DNA from: Capitulum mitella
Lineage: Eukaryota; Arthropoda; Thecostraca; Pollicipedomorpha; Pollicipedidae
Assembly: GCA_030062745.1 (NCBI GenBank)
Contig: CP099842.1
Location: 2,046,001-2,110,000, forward strand
Reading direction: 5' to 3'
Length of the DNA stretch: 64,000 nt
Shown: positions 47,988 to 60,182 of the stretch, piece after piece
Layout of the letters: every line of letters starts with the position of its first letter
Numbering within the stretch: position 1 is the stretch's first letter
The notes under the pieces: generated by a model
The model's database searches: none
Told to the model about the DNA's origin: nothing
What the model saw: only the letters and a program-made list of their open reading frames with translations
Program-made: the position numbers and the translations under genes

Positions 47988-50900
47988 TCACGTCCTTGGG
48001 CCGCGCGGCCACTTGCCGTTGATGCACGTGCCCGGCGCGCGCCACCACGCGTTCAGGTCGGGGATGGTCTTCTGGTGGCCGGTATCGTGCAGCATTGCGC
48101 ACAGTCGGCAGAAGAAGAACGTGTTGACGAACTCGCCGGTGCCCTTCCACTGGAAATACGAGTTGTAGAGGTGGTCGTCGCGGTCGAGCGCGTGCAGGAA
48201 GTCGGCCAGCTCGCGCGGCGACTCGAAGTCGTCCACGTGGATGTAGGAGTGCTCGGGCGCGGCGCGGCGGTAGTCGTCCGGGTGCGCGCCCATCACGATC
48301 GGCAGCGCGTTGTACCTGCCGGCGGTCCGACGTGTCAGAGGGGGCGGTCGGAGCGGGAGCGGCGCCACACCTGCCGAACGCGCGGCGGTCGGCACTGTGA
48401 GGCAGGCACACCGCGTCTCCGGGTAAACAGCTGCCAAACTGCTGGGCCGGCAGACGCTGCAGCCGGGCCGAGCTGAGTGTTCCGCTGACGGCGTGGACGA
48501 TATGAATGTTGCGCAGTTACTAAGTTTCTGTGTTTTGTTTTGTTTGTTTTTTGTGTGCGTTTGACTGTTCCCAAGAACTGGTACAAGACACACGCTTCAC
48601 GAATATGTACCGTGGAAGCTCGTACAGTTTTTACACGTTTTTTTCGTATCGCGTGTGATACGAATAATTCCCAGAAATTAATAAATCATAGCGTCAGTCC
48701 GTGTCCAACGGGAAGATGATTTGTCATTAATTTCGGCTCTGACTCTATGAATCCCAACGAAGAATACCTGGCCCCGAGGCCAGCCGTTAAAACGGCCGCA
48801 AAACACAATCACACGCCCATCGGCCGGTGTCGGCTGTCGCCGCAGACCGCCGGCCGATACATCATTATCAGTCTCAGCGCGCCGACTTTATCGTGGGTCG
48901 GAATTGCCAGCTGCAGCGGTGCAGGGCCGGCACGTGAGAGCGGCGTCCGCCCGCGGCAGCCGGCGGGCGCCGGACCCGCCGCCGCCAGTCCGGCCGACAA
49001 TGGACCGGAAACGGCCGCCGCCGCGGCGAGCGGTCCTCAGCCGCCGCCGCGTGATGGGCGGCAACAGCCGACCTGCGCCGGCCGCTAAATCAGCTTTACG
49101 AGGCGACCAGGTGCGGCGAACGCTGCCACGCGCCGCGGCGCCGGTCGGCCGGAATCGGACGGTGTTTCCGGTGCGGGTCCGGGTCGGCCTGTCCAGCCGG
49201 CCGTGACTGGCGCCCGTGAGAGCTCCCTGATGCCTCCCCGCAGCTGGACGCTGTTCGGCGCCGGCGGCGGCGCGGCTGTGTCGCTGACGGTGCGCGGTCT
49301 GAGGGATTTCCTGCCGGAGTCGGCCGCGGAGGCGGACGCCGCGCTAATTGACCGACTCCTCATCGCTCGGGGGATGAGATGTCCGGCGGATGAGACGAGG
49401 GGATGTCCCGTTGGCCACCGGGAGATGGCGTGACGGAGCCTCGCACCGCGCCCGACTGAGAGTTACCAAGAGTCTCGTCAGCTTCAGTCGGACGGTAACG
49501 AAGCATGGTGAGCACGCTCCGCACAGGGGCACACTCAATAATCCGCGCCCGTCACAAATGTGCAGTTGATATCGGTACACCGGCGAACCGATACATCGCT
49601 GCACTGATACCCCATGAGGTAACTACTTAATCCGGATGCGGGCTACGCTGAAGGACCCCATTAATCGTGTTCCATCATGATTAATTTAACGTACGCCCTG
49701 TGTATACCGCTATTTCCGATGACAGTGGAATATCTCATTAGCAAAGCACACTCTGCAAGCAACGCCATGCTTTGACGACACGATTCGGGCAAGAGATGCT
49801 GGCGATCCGCCACAGGTCGAACATTGAGCGTGATGAATATAAGTGGTGGCAATTTTTCTTCCAGCACTTACAGGCGTAAGGTTTCATTCGAAAATGGTCC
49901 GAGAAAGTGTGGAAGATGCATTCCATTTCCCGAAGGTTTCTATAGCATCCTCATAAATAAATGCAATGAATGCACCAGTCTATTTACTTCACGTGCGGGC
50001 ATGAAGGCTTCGCCGAGGATGAAAAGTAACGGATCGGCCTAATTTGCAACAGTTCAGTACTTAATCTAATGGCTCTAATGCACCAAAAGGCCGCAATGGA
50101 TACTAAGCAGCATGATGGTGTCCGAAATGAAAGCATGTGTTTATCGATCACGGCGTCAGGTTATTTTTCACAAGAGTCTTCATGAAACGCGACCTTTTCG
50201 CCTTCTCTCATAATAACGCAAGCAAATTTCACCCGAAGATGCCACGTACAAGCCAAAGTCATGATACATCCAACAATCTACTTTTTTGCATTCCCCGTAT
50301 TATTTCTTCTCGGGAGGTAGTTCACAGATGCCTTCCAGCCTTTTCCGTTCTTGCCTCCGGACTGTCTGATGCGAGATGGAAACACTGCTCAGGCATGCAG
50401 AATTTATGCTGGGCCCAAATTTGTTCCCTCAAATGTCACGGAAAATGAAGCCAATGTCGCAGACGTCTCCTGGCGGATCCTTCGCGCAGTGAAGGAGGCT
50501 GCATTTTTAAAAGCGATACCCACATTTGTCCTCCCCCTGTCCGGAGAATGGAGCTGTCCTCCTCTGACAGTCTCCAGATGCGGCCGGCGGGCGGTGACGC
50601 AGTTGTGGGAGAAATGACGCCGCCCGCGCGCCATTCCGTTCCGAGACAAAGCTCCATGCCTCCACGTTTAGCCACCCCTGATGAGTAGGGAATGCCGTCC
50701 CGCAGGACGCCGCTACCCTGTCTGATACTGTGCCGCACGGTGCACGGGCAAGGCTTTTCGCGAGACAGCGCGGACCTCACTCTCCAAACACCAGCACCGT
50801 GAAAGACGGCCACACAGAATGTGCCGCGATACATAGCAAGGTGCAGAATCCGTGTTTATTAGGCCGTCTAAAGCTTGTGAAAGTTGTGAACTAATCTGGA

Positions 50901-53900
50901 ATCTCGCCTGAAACTGACAAGAGGTTCCCGGCAGGCTAATCAATCGGAGAGATGCTACCTAATACCGACCAAATGTTCCAGAGCTCTGGAGACTAATCTA
51001 ACCACCATTCCAAAGCGCGCTTTCTTTTTATTCAGCAATGCCCGAAAGTGTACGTGCCTAGCCCCCAATCAGAAAGGTACGGGAAATTTGAATAATATCG
51101 GAAAGTAGGTAATTTCGGACGCCCTCGTTCCTCCGACACTGTTAGTTTCACGTCAAAAATATTTTCCTTTTTGAAACTGACAGCGATCCAAAACTCCTTT
51201 TTGACGCGTTGTGCATACAAGAAATTGTAGGTCTCATATGAATATTTATTTCCTTAAATTCACTGCTTCTGTTTTCAAAATCTCCGATTTACTTTCACCT
51301 GTCATTGAACAATCCACAAGTAGAAATGTGCACAATTATATTACACTACATTCATGTATTTGCTTCATTTTAGAAGCGGCTACAAATGGCTCCCACCGGC
51401 TGTCACGCCATCATGCTGCACCTCTTAAGGCACCGTCTTTCTGGAAATGTTGGGCACCGTCCGATAATACCCGAAACCTGTGCTTTCATATGTGCAAGGA
51501 AGTAAATTTTTATCAAGACCACCTTTATTCGAAATGCGCGGTAGCACGTAAGAGCTGGCCGGCTGGCAGAAGTATTATAACGAATCGACAGCAACAGCAG
51601 CGGTGACGCGGCAAGCCGACGGCAATAGCAATGGCGGCGGGAGGCTGACATGGGGGTAGATACCTAGCTTGTGACTGACCAAAGAAATTCTAGCTTAGCC
51701 TCAGCCTGCACCGGTTGTATCAGACATGCATCGGGTAGATTAGGACTGCCGTCTGAAATTAACGTGCAATGCTCGGAATTACCCAAATTCAAGGCATATT
51801 TTAAGAAATTATTGCAGCTAAACGAACGCTTACAGCAACAATTAAAGCGGTCACATTTCAAATATAAAGACGGCCTTTCGTATGAATGTCATTTGGTTGA
51901 CTTGCGCCTATCTAGAAATTAACTGCATCCGATTTTAGATAGTCGTCAGACATTATCCGATTCTTCCCTACATTTTGTACTGGTACCTGGTTTTGTATTC
52001 TATGAACCTTGCTTACAGGCCAGCAAACAATTCTGATGGCATCTCTCTTGAATGTAAGGCACTATTAACAGATCGCGTTTACATTTCGGCAGCGTTTTAA
52101 TTAACGTTTCATAAGCGTTTTTATTATTACCAGATTACGTTTATAGCGCGGCACTGCAGCACGAACACGGGCGCACCAAAGATTTACCAAGGTGGACTGT
52201 CTTGTACGGCATTTGGACTCTGTGACGCGTTGTCCAAACCTGAGGTCTGAGTGCCGGGCAGCGACTCGACATATGGACAAAGGTGGGGAGACCTCCGAGC
52301 CTCCACAGAGCCTCGTGTCCCCAGCGCCACATCAGACGGTCTCCATACATTGGTCAGAGCCGGAGATCCAATTACGGAGCCAGTCGGCCACGGTTAGGGC
52401 CGATCAAGACCATACAGCACTTCCGCCGGCTCACATTCCTGGCGGAAGGAACCATCTGTAGCTGACTCTGACAGGGCCAGCAATTTCGTTCGCAATTTAG
52501 GATTTCATCTACAGGGAATCACCGACAGTTCCCAGCGAAACAAATGCGAATTTAAATTGGGCTCCGAATTCGATGAATCTGCAGACGACCATATATAGCA
52601 GCCAGGAATTGAAGCGAAGTGAAGTGAAATGCATACAAAAGCACTATCGTTATTTTTTCTGTAATTCAGATATCCGTCCTCGCTCTCTCTCTCTCTCTTG
52701 CTTTCTCCCTCCGACCCTTTCCATCTCTCTCTACCCCTCTCTTTCTCTCTTCCCCCTGCGCCGTAGCCTGAAGCGGCATCGTTGCAGAGGTGAAGCCTCA
52801 ATGATTCGCCAGCAGAACTACTCCGACAATGCGGCGGAAGTCCAGACAGCTCAGACGCTCAGAGCTGCGAACGACAGACGGCCAAGCTCGTCACCTGTGT
52901 TTGAGCTCGAGACACGAGCGTCTGAGCACCCCATCGACCCGTCGTCTAAAGCTGTTGTCGAGAACGACCATCTGAGGGCCTCGAGGCCCTGCCCGTCGCC
53001 CGTGAACCAGCTCCGTCGGAGCTGAGAGTCGTCAGAGGGACGCGGCCCTGACCGTCTCGACGGCGGCGGGGCGGAGCCGCCGGCAGCCGAGCCGCTCGGC
53101 GAGAATGCGCCGCCGACAGCATCGTTTGTTTGGCGACCGGCGAGGCCAGCGGGCTCTGGATAGCGAGTTTTTGCGCTCCACGGCTGGTGCTTTTCTATTC
53201 ACCAAAGCTGCCGACTCAGCCTATTGCTCTTACTCGGCAAAGCCCCTTTATTGTTCGCCGTTTTTCTGACGCCCACTCTCCTCTCATCTCTTTTCCTCTC
53301 CTCACTCTCTCCATTGACCTCTCCTCGTCCCCTCTCTTATGTACCGATTTTTCTCTCCTTGTTTGTTTACTTGACATTGCTTCACTTTTATTTTACTTTG
53401 ATTTTTTTATTTTTTATATCACTTTGATTTTTCTCTCCTTATTTGTTTACTTAACATTGTTTCACTTTTATTTTACCTTGTACTTGCATCTTCGCTTGTT
53501 ATTTATTATTTTCATTTTTACTCCTATTTTCGTATATTTTTACTCGCCGTTACCCCCTCCCTCCAAATATACATCTCTCTTTCCTTCCCTTTCCCCTCCA
53601 CCCCCCTTCTCTCCTGCTTCCCTTGATGTTTCTCCATTTCCGCCCTGTCCGTCTCGCTTTCTTCGTGTCCCCACCTCTTAGCATCCTCTCTATTCTCCTT
53701 AACCTCTCCCTCTCTCAGCAGTTCTCCAATTTTCTTTGTCTGTGAAACCCTTCCACTAAATCATTCCTTACTGTTTCGGTCTGAACACCGCCCGCCATTT
53801 CTACGTTCCTCCTCATTCCCGTTTGCTCTCCACCATCGGTTTAGGAACGTTTTTCACGTTGGTGGGGTCAGATGTATTTTAAAGAAATTGCTTTCAACCA

Positions 53901-56900
53901 AAACCAAAGGACTGCCTTTTCATTTATAGTATTATATGTATATTATACGTGCGTAGTATATAGTATTATACCTATATATATACCATAGCAATATCAAAAT
54001 TATTCAATATGGATAGGACCAGCACCATTCTTGCAACACCGACTGTTACATCTGTATTTTCCGCCAACGGCTGCCCTCTGCTGGCCGGTTTTGTACGCGG
54101 ACCATCGGTGCTAAACTTTGCCCATCGGTGCTGAACTTTGATCGACTTTGTCCCTGGAGCCGGAGACTCCCAGCAGACTTTTTTCTGCAAATCCCAGGCG
54201 GCCCAACAAAGAACGATGACGTTAACAGAGCGACTAACGAGCCTGTAACGCAGGGAAAGCGGACGCCGACAATTCCGCAGAGGACCATCAAGGTTCCTAG
54301 ATGATGATCGACTGTGCTACGCTGGAAGGGACGTCATCTGTAACGAGCACAACACAGACCGAGAAAAAAACATCAGATGTTCCCATATAGAGAACAGTTC
54401 TATCACTATCTCGCTGCACCGGAATCTCCGCATCAAAGGCGCCATGTCGTTACATTTACGACGTTAACGAGCAGATCCGGCAATAAACCCACCATTCGCC
54501 ACGCCCAGATCGGTTCTCGATCCGTCACAGTCTTGAGCTCATCCACCCCGCCTCGTAGGCGTCCCCTGCGTCTGACCTGGACGAGTCGGCGGCGGGCTCA
54601 CATCGCCCTCCGGCCGCAGCGGACCTACCCCGGTCCCTCTATCGCCCGCCCACCACGGCTGCCAGCGACAATCGCGGCCGTAACGGAGCGCGCTGCGCCG
54701 AAATCGCCGCGCCAGCGCCGGAATGCCGACGCTGCCGGCCGGAGCGGCGCGGCCGGGCGGCGGGCGGCGGTTCGCGGCCGGCCGGTGCCGGCGGCGGGCG
54801 GTGGCAGGCGCCGCATTGATCGCCTGCTTCCGGCGGCGGCGTCTCGCGGCGGCCGGCGCCGTTTTCGAGAGTGTCGTCTGCGGCCATCGATCGGGCTGGG
54901 GGCTCCCGGCGGTCCCCCGGCCGGCGGCCGGCGGCCCGCGGCACGCCGTCCGGAGGCCGGCGGCGCACTGACGACGGCCGACGCGGCCCTCTCCGCAGGC
55001 GGACGTCGGCTAGCCAGAGGTGCGGTCGATAGGCGGATCCGCTCCGGGGCCCGGCTCCGAGTCGGCTGGGTCGGAGCGTGCCGGCGGCCTGGGCGGTCTG
55101 TGCCACCCGTCTCCGCCCTGACCGCTCCCATCATGGGGAGCTGGGGTGCAACCGGGAGACTGAGTGCATGCCACTGGGCAGGTCCTGCCGTCTGGCGCGC
55201 TCCGCCACCGTGGTCTGACTGTTCGGGGAGCGTGGCGAGGGGTCTTCGACTCCTGCAGTGGTAATGAAACCGCGAAAGGCCACGCAAGGTCGGGTAGCTC
55301 CCCAACCGCGAAACAGTCACCGACCGCAGGAAAGCGAGCGACAGACGCTAAGTGTAGAGGGACAATACAGTCTAGTATGGATTTCAAGGAGCGTGCTGTG
55401 CTCGATATCCGCTTGTCACGAAGCCAAGCGGCGGAGGTGTCGGGTCGCAATTTCGTTATATTTCGCGTCAGGTTGAGCGTAATGCACCGCCATTTATTCG
55501 CATCACGCCTGTCGGGCCCGAAAGCCAACGCGTCCAATAGCGATACGGTTAAAGTCGACAGGGTCGGCGTCCTAATGCCAATGTGAACGTTATGGTTCCC
55601 CAGGGGTATCGCTCCGCTCAATATAACGCCCCCGCACAATTCGGCACCAACCGACTTCCCATCACTTCTCGTTCACGCGCTCAAGAGCACGACGCGGACG
55701 CCCCGTAAACACGGAGACGATTGCGCCGAACCGCTGGGGCCGATTCACGCCAGCACGGGGCGCGAGATGCCCGGGCGGAGCGAGCCGCCGCGGGCAGAGC
55801 CGACAACCGACGTCGCCACCGTGAACGACGGCAAGCACAGGCGGCGCTAGTGTTGTTATTTCGGAAAAATTCAAACCAGTTTCCGACCAAGTTCCGAAGA
55901 GGAAGCCATGCGAGTGACAAAGATTGCCCAAGATCCAGGTCTGTCCAAGAAAATTCCGATTAAAAAAATAACGCCTGCTTCCGGTTTGCAATAGCCAGGA
56001 TTATACGTATTGCTCATTTCTTTTTATAAAGATGGCCTACAATCACGGCTGAATGAAGCAGGCGGGATGAAATGAACATGGCTTCCGATTTCTGAGGCCT
56101 GTAGCGCTGGTCATAAGGCGGAATGCATGGGTACTTTCACGATATCCCATAAACAAATGCCCCTGCTCCATCCCTCCCCCATTCTCTGCACTTTTTCGCT
56201 TTTGGTTACAGATAAAGTACCTTGCAATTAGACCGATAGGTGCGGTTACTTCTAAAACCGAAATGGATAATTGCTTTTTTACATGTGTGGTGCGTCTTGC
56301 GTAGTCTTCCTAATATTAAAATGGTCACTGTTAGCAATTTTTCACAGTCTGGCAACTCAGGGTAACGGACAGCCATATAACAACAAATGTGGCGCATCTT
56401 CCTGGGCCATCAAGCAAAATAGAGGACTGACAGAGACTGACTGACGCCCGACGAAACACATGACTTGACTCAGAACACGGACGCTTGAGCCCAAAAGGCT
56501 GTGCGTCCTAACTCACAACAAACAAACAAACAAACAAACAAAAACTGACAGCATCAAGAGTGAAGTCTGTGATAAAATATGAAGGCGTAATATGATAAGT
56601 GACACTTATGGTTGGGAATCCAGCCATTTTATGTAAATAAATAAGGTAGGTGAAATGGTTGGAGGGAAGTAGAGCATAATAATGACCCGACATATCTGCT
56701 GAAATGCAGTTACGTTACAAGCCAATGTTATGGTGAAAAAGTGTGCTTGAACCATGTGGCACATCATGAATGCCAGTTTGCAGTTTGCATGTGTTGTGAA
56801 ATAACTGGGTCATCTGCAAATTATTAGACCTGTCTCTGGTTAACAGTGCTATGAGATATGATGATGACTGGGTTTTACACAGCGCTTCGGCTGCTGCGGC

Positions 56901-59900
56901 CGTTTCGCCATTTCACACATGGGCTGTCCAGTCGAGAAGCTGCTATGCATGTAGTAAGCGCCTATTGGGGAGAATAAATGACATCCAGTCCAATTGTGGC
57001 TAAGAAATGCGTAATGACACCCAGATCAATGTCGGGGGTTCACCGATAAGCGATGTCAGAGTCGCGGAGCTTTCAAAGAATCTGTGTCTTTCTGAGCTGA
57101 GCAGAGTACAATCGACAAGCACATGCTTCACACTCAACAGGTCACCACACCTTTCACACGTGGGGACATCTGCTGTGCTGCTCAGTCGAAATTTGTGTGT
57201 GCTGTAGGTATGGCCGATGCGGAGGGAGGTCAGAGTTATTTCTCCCTTTCTAGGCCTTCGGAGAGACGACGCCCAGTTCCCTACCTTAGGCTTGACAGCC
57301 TTCAACTTATTCCTACTACTCTCCTTGGTCCAACATCGTCTGCCGTTCAGCCAGCACGTAGCGTTTTGCGACAGCACAAAAGTCACTGGCGGGGACCTGA
57401 ATCGTCTCATCAGGCGGAAGCAGTGTCGCTGCCCTCGCTGCCTGGTCAGCGGATTCATTGACCAGCTAGGCCAACGTGACTGGGGATCCAGACCAAAGTG
57501 GCCTGTTTCCCGACTGCTCCCAGGGACCTGATCCGTCCCAGTGTCACCTGAATTATACCTGTCTCCGAAGTAAAAGAGTTCTGGAGGGATAGAAAGGAAC
57601 TAAGAGAATCGGTAGATACGGTCGATGACGACAGCTCCAAGTGTGCTATGAGATAGTTCTGTGCCTTACATGAGGGTAATGTTGCACGTATATTTCTGTG
57701 GTGCATGGGCAGCCCCAGTATCTCAAAACTGAGCATTGTGCCTGTGCACAGTGCATGAGAAAATGGACCTAAAGGCTAGTTGAGTACTCTCAGTAGTTCC
57801 ATAAAACTGCATTTATAGGCGATCTGCAATTTATAACATATTAAAGAACTTTTAGTCTAGTGTTTAGTGTTTCTAGTGTTTAGTTTAGTCTAGCTCTGGC
57901 AAATGATGGTCTAATATACTGTGTTCTGCTTGGATATAATTATAGCATTAAAACTGTAACTAGTGTGATGCATTCCAGTGTTCATCAGCATTCCAGCATT
58001 CCAGTGTCCATCACATCAGTGCCTAACCGAAGTCTAACCGATTTCCGATTCGGAAATCGGAAAATCTTTGGAAGAGTCGGAGGTTCGGTTTCCGACAACC
58101 AGCTTCAGGCGGCACCGTTTGTCGCCAGCCGCCGCCGGTCGCGGTCGCCGATCACCCGATCATGGTCCCGCGCCTGCGCGCCGCGCCGAGCGGCAACGCG
58201 ACCGCGCGTCACGGAGTCGGCTCCGCCACGGCCGAGCCGCTCGAGCCGCCGCGCCGGCGGGTCCGCCCCCGCCTCCGCCGGCCGCCGCCCACCGCCCGAC
58301 CTCCGAGCGAAGCCGACGACCCGCAGCGAACGGCCGTCATTTTCGCGGAGCGCGGCGCTCCCGCCGCCGCCTGGGACGGCCGCGAGACGAGCGGGCGGCG
58401 AGCCGGGCCGAAAGCGGCGCCCAGGCGTGCAGTCCGGGCACCTTCGTCTTCACGTTCGAACGGAGTCGGATGAATGAAATTAGACGCCGCCCTCCCTTTG
58501 AAGACGTTAAACCAGTGCTGCGGCGACTCCTTCTGAACGCCTTGAAAGGTCAATTGCAACAGGCGGACTTTGGTCTAAATCTGGCGGATTTAGACCAAAG
58601 CAGAACACAGTCCGATTCGATGTTGACGACATCGGGAAAAGGCCATTTGGTGAGATGGTTAAGGAATCAAAGCAATATTTTTTTACATCAAGAGAAACAG
58701 GCTGTTATACATTAACACGGGCATAACTTCAGGATTCAACGTTTCGGTGTAAACGTGTCGGTATTAAGCCATGATACCGAAACACTGAGTCAAAGATCTG
58801 CGAATGAATCGACGCCAAATACGAAGATACGCAACGCCATATTCTAGGAACGGCCACTCCTGAATAGGGCTCATAGATGAAACGCCGAGTCCTGGATGTA
58901 TGCATATCTGTAGGTAAAAAGACAAGCTCCATCGGTATGAAAAAATTGCTCCTATTTCTTAATTAAACAGGTCAGCGCCGATAAAGGTCATCTTTTATTT
59001 AAGTTAATAACAGACGGAACTGCCATGCGAGCTATTGAGCGCCGCATATTGTTCTTATCCTACGTATTTGTACTTACTGCAGACCATTCACGAAGAACTT
59101 CTCCGTGATGTAGTCTCGGCAGTTCGAGTTCTCGAACGCCAAGTAGAACTTGTATTCGCTATTCAGCTTCTCGAAGCACTTCTTCGCCATGCTGCGCGGA
59201 CACTTTTTGGTGCCGCACGTGCCGTATATGTCCACGTCAATGTATTTGGCCAGCGTTTTGGCGTACTGCAGCCGCTTGTTGGACGCGCCGCAGTTGGAGA
59301 CGAACCACGCGACCTTCTTCGTCTTGTTGGCGGCGTAGTTGACCTCCTGGCGCCGGAAGCGCACGTTCTCGTCGTAGTAGACCCATTTCTCGTACGGCGC
59401 CACGATGTCGCTGTCGTGCCGGTAGGTGGCCGTCCAGTTGAACTTGGCGTCCGCCTTGAAGTTGACCGTGTGCAGCGGGCACTCGAGCAGGTACATGATC
59501 CACACCTGGTCGGGGTTGCGTCGGCCGCGCGGCCCGTGGAACCTGTCCCGGAACAGCACCGCGTCGGCCGCGTCGATCTGACTCCGCGAGGTGGTCAGCT
59601 CGCACGTGTTCACCGGGCATCCGCTGCGGAGGAACTCCTCCTGGCCGGGCTTCAGGCGTGCGCCGAACCCCTCGTACATGAGGATCTTCTTGAGCCGGAC
59701 GGGCGCGGTCGGCTCGGCCGGCGGCGGCGGCCGGAACAGCAGCTGGTTCACGATCCGGTCGCCGGTGTCCTCCTCAGGCCAGAGTGGCAGCGTGCGCGCC
59801 CCGACGGCCGGCGCCGGCCGCCGCCGGCCGCCCTGGAAGAACCAGAACCGCTCGCCGGGCTCAGGCGGCCGGCTGGCCGGGTGCGCGCTGACGCTGGGCA

Positions 59901-60129
59901 GCCGCAGGGCCGCCTCTTGCGCCAGCGTGGCGGGACCGGCGGCCGCGCGCGCCGCCGAGCCGTTCTGCGCGCTGCCCGTGAGCGTGCGGGTGCGCGCGAG
60001 CGCGGCGCCGCCGGCCGGCCCGGTCGGCCACGGCGTGAAGTCGCGCTGCTGGAAGTTGATGAAGAAGAGGAGGCCGGAGGCGGCCAGGCCGGCGTACAGC
60101 AGGCTGCGGCGCGCGGAGAGGCGCGGCAT
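47988..60129 (-). CDS. FucTA: Core alpha-1,3-fucosyltransferase (FucTA, GT10), 2 coding exons
   Basis: FucTA transfers fucose from GDP-fucose in alpha-1,3 linkage to the innermost GlcNAc of N-glycans in the Golgi, making the HRP epitope of arthropods and plants. Exon 1: 60129-59078; exon 2: 48315-47988. The donor CA|GTAAGT and acceptor GGCAG|GTAC join in phase to give 459 residues. Residues 1-12 are a short cytosolic tail, 11-25 a type II anchor (LYAGLAASGLLFFINF), followed by a Pro/Ala/Arg-rich stem and the catalytic domain. GT10 motif: 'FYLAFENSNCRDYITEKFFV' at the end of exon 1, continuing across the splice with 'NGLQYNALPIVMGA'. The C-terminus has 'WKGTGEFVNTFFFCRLCAML' with the CxxC of core FucTs, and 'WWRAPGTCINGKW'. 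An N-glycosylation site (NWT) and conserved Cys residues fit the family. The 10.8 kb intron is far longer than any other here. Confidence 0.92.
52680..53765 (+). repeat. Pyrimidine-rich tract with internal duplication
   Basis: A (CT)n microsatellite at 52,683-52,750 is followed, after a normal stretch, by about 500 bp of almost pure C/T DNA (53,255-53,760). Inside it, a roughly 80-bp segment is tandemly duplicated ('gatttttctctccttgtttg' near 53,346 and 'gatttttctctccttatttg' near 53,425). Confidence 0.8.
54097..54140. repeat. Short tandem duplication
   Basis: Two copies of 'cccatcggtgctgaactttg' (first copy with small differences), period about 21 bp. Confidence 0.7.
56516..56541 (+). repeat. 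(CAAA)n microsatellite, possible retroelement tail
   Basis: About six CAAA units follow a stretch ending 'gctgtgcgtcctaactcaca'. Such tails often mark the 3' end of SINE or LINE insertions, but I cannot define the element body. Confidence 0.5.
56856..57760 (-). mobile_element. 5'-truncated non-LTR retrotransposon (I/Jockey-like)
   Basis: On the minus strand a fragment of an RNase H domain ('STDSLSSFLSLQ' ... 'QATLVWIPSHVGLAG') is followed, after a one-base frameshift near 57,460, by the ORF2 C-terminus with the C-x2-C-x7-H-x4-C knuckle (CERCGDLLSVKHVLVDC). It ends in a 3' UTR with 'GTGTAAAACCCAGTCATCATC', a (TCA)n tail typical of I-like elements. Reverse transcriptase and endonuclease are missing (5' truncation), and the frameshift makes it dead. 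It lies in the FucTA intron in the same orientation as the gene. Confidence 0.85.
57846..57896. repeat. Short 'tagtgtttagtgtttc' tandem repeat
   Basis: Several copies of 'tctagtgtttag' in tandem, adjoining the 5' side of the retrotransposon fragment. Confidence 0.6.
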
Positions 60130-60142
60130 GGCGCCGCCGAAC

Positions 60143-60169
60143 TCAGGCGCACGGCCGCCGCTGGCTCAT
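60143..60169 (-). promoter_or_regulatory. Upstream ORF (8 codons) in the FucTA leader
   Basis: ATG AGC CAG ... TGA encodes eight residues and stops 13 bases before the FucTA start codon at 60,129. The acceptor-like 'TTGTGTTGCAG' just upstream suggests that this leader begins with a spliced exon at 60,183. An upstream ORF this close usually lowers initiation at the main start; here that is inference. Confidence 0.4.
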
Positions 60170-60182
60170 GCGCCCTGGCGGG

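Larger units (their letters stand above)
48316..59077 (-). other. 10.8 kb FucTA intron
   Basis: Non-coding as far as I can see. It contains pyrimidine-rich DNA (52,680-53,760), CpG-rich islands (48,900-49,340, 54,580-55,130, 58,090-58,440), a (CAAA)n tail (56,516) and a non-LTR retrotransposon fragment (56,856-57,760). Open frames in the islands overlap on both strands and lack recognisable domains. Confidence 0.75.

Noticed and set aside
54377-55264. 295-residue plus-strand frame in the FucTA intron
   Set aside because: CpG-rich island with overlapping frames on both strands and no domain.
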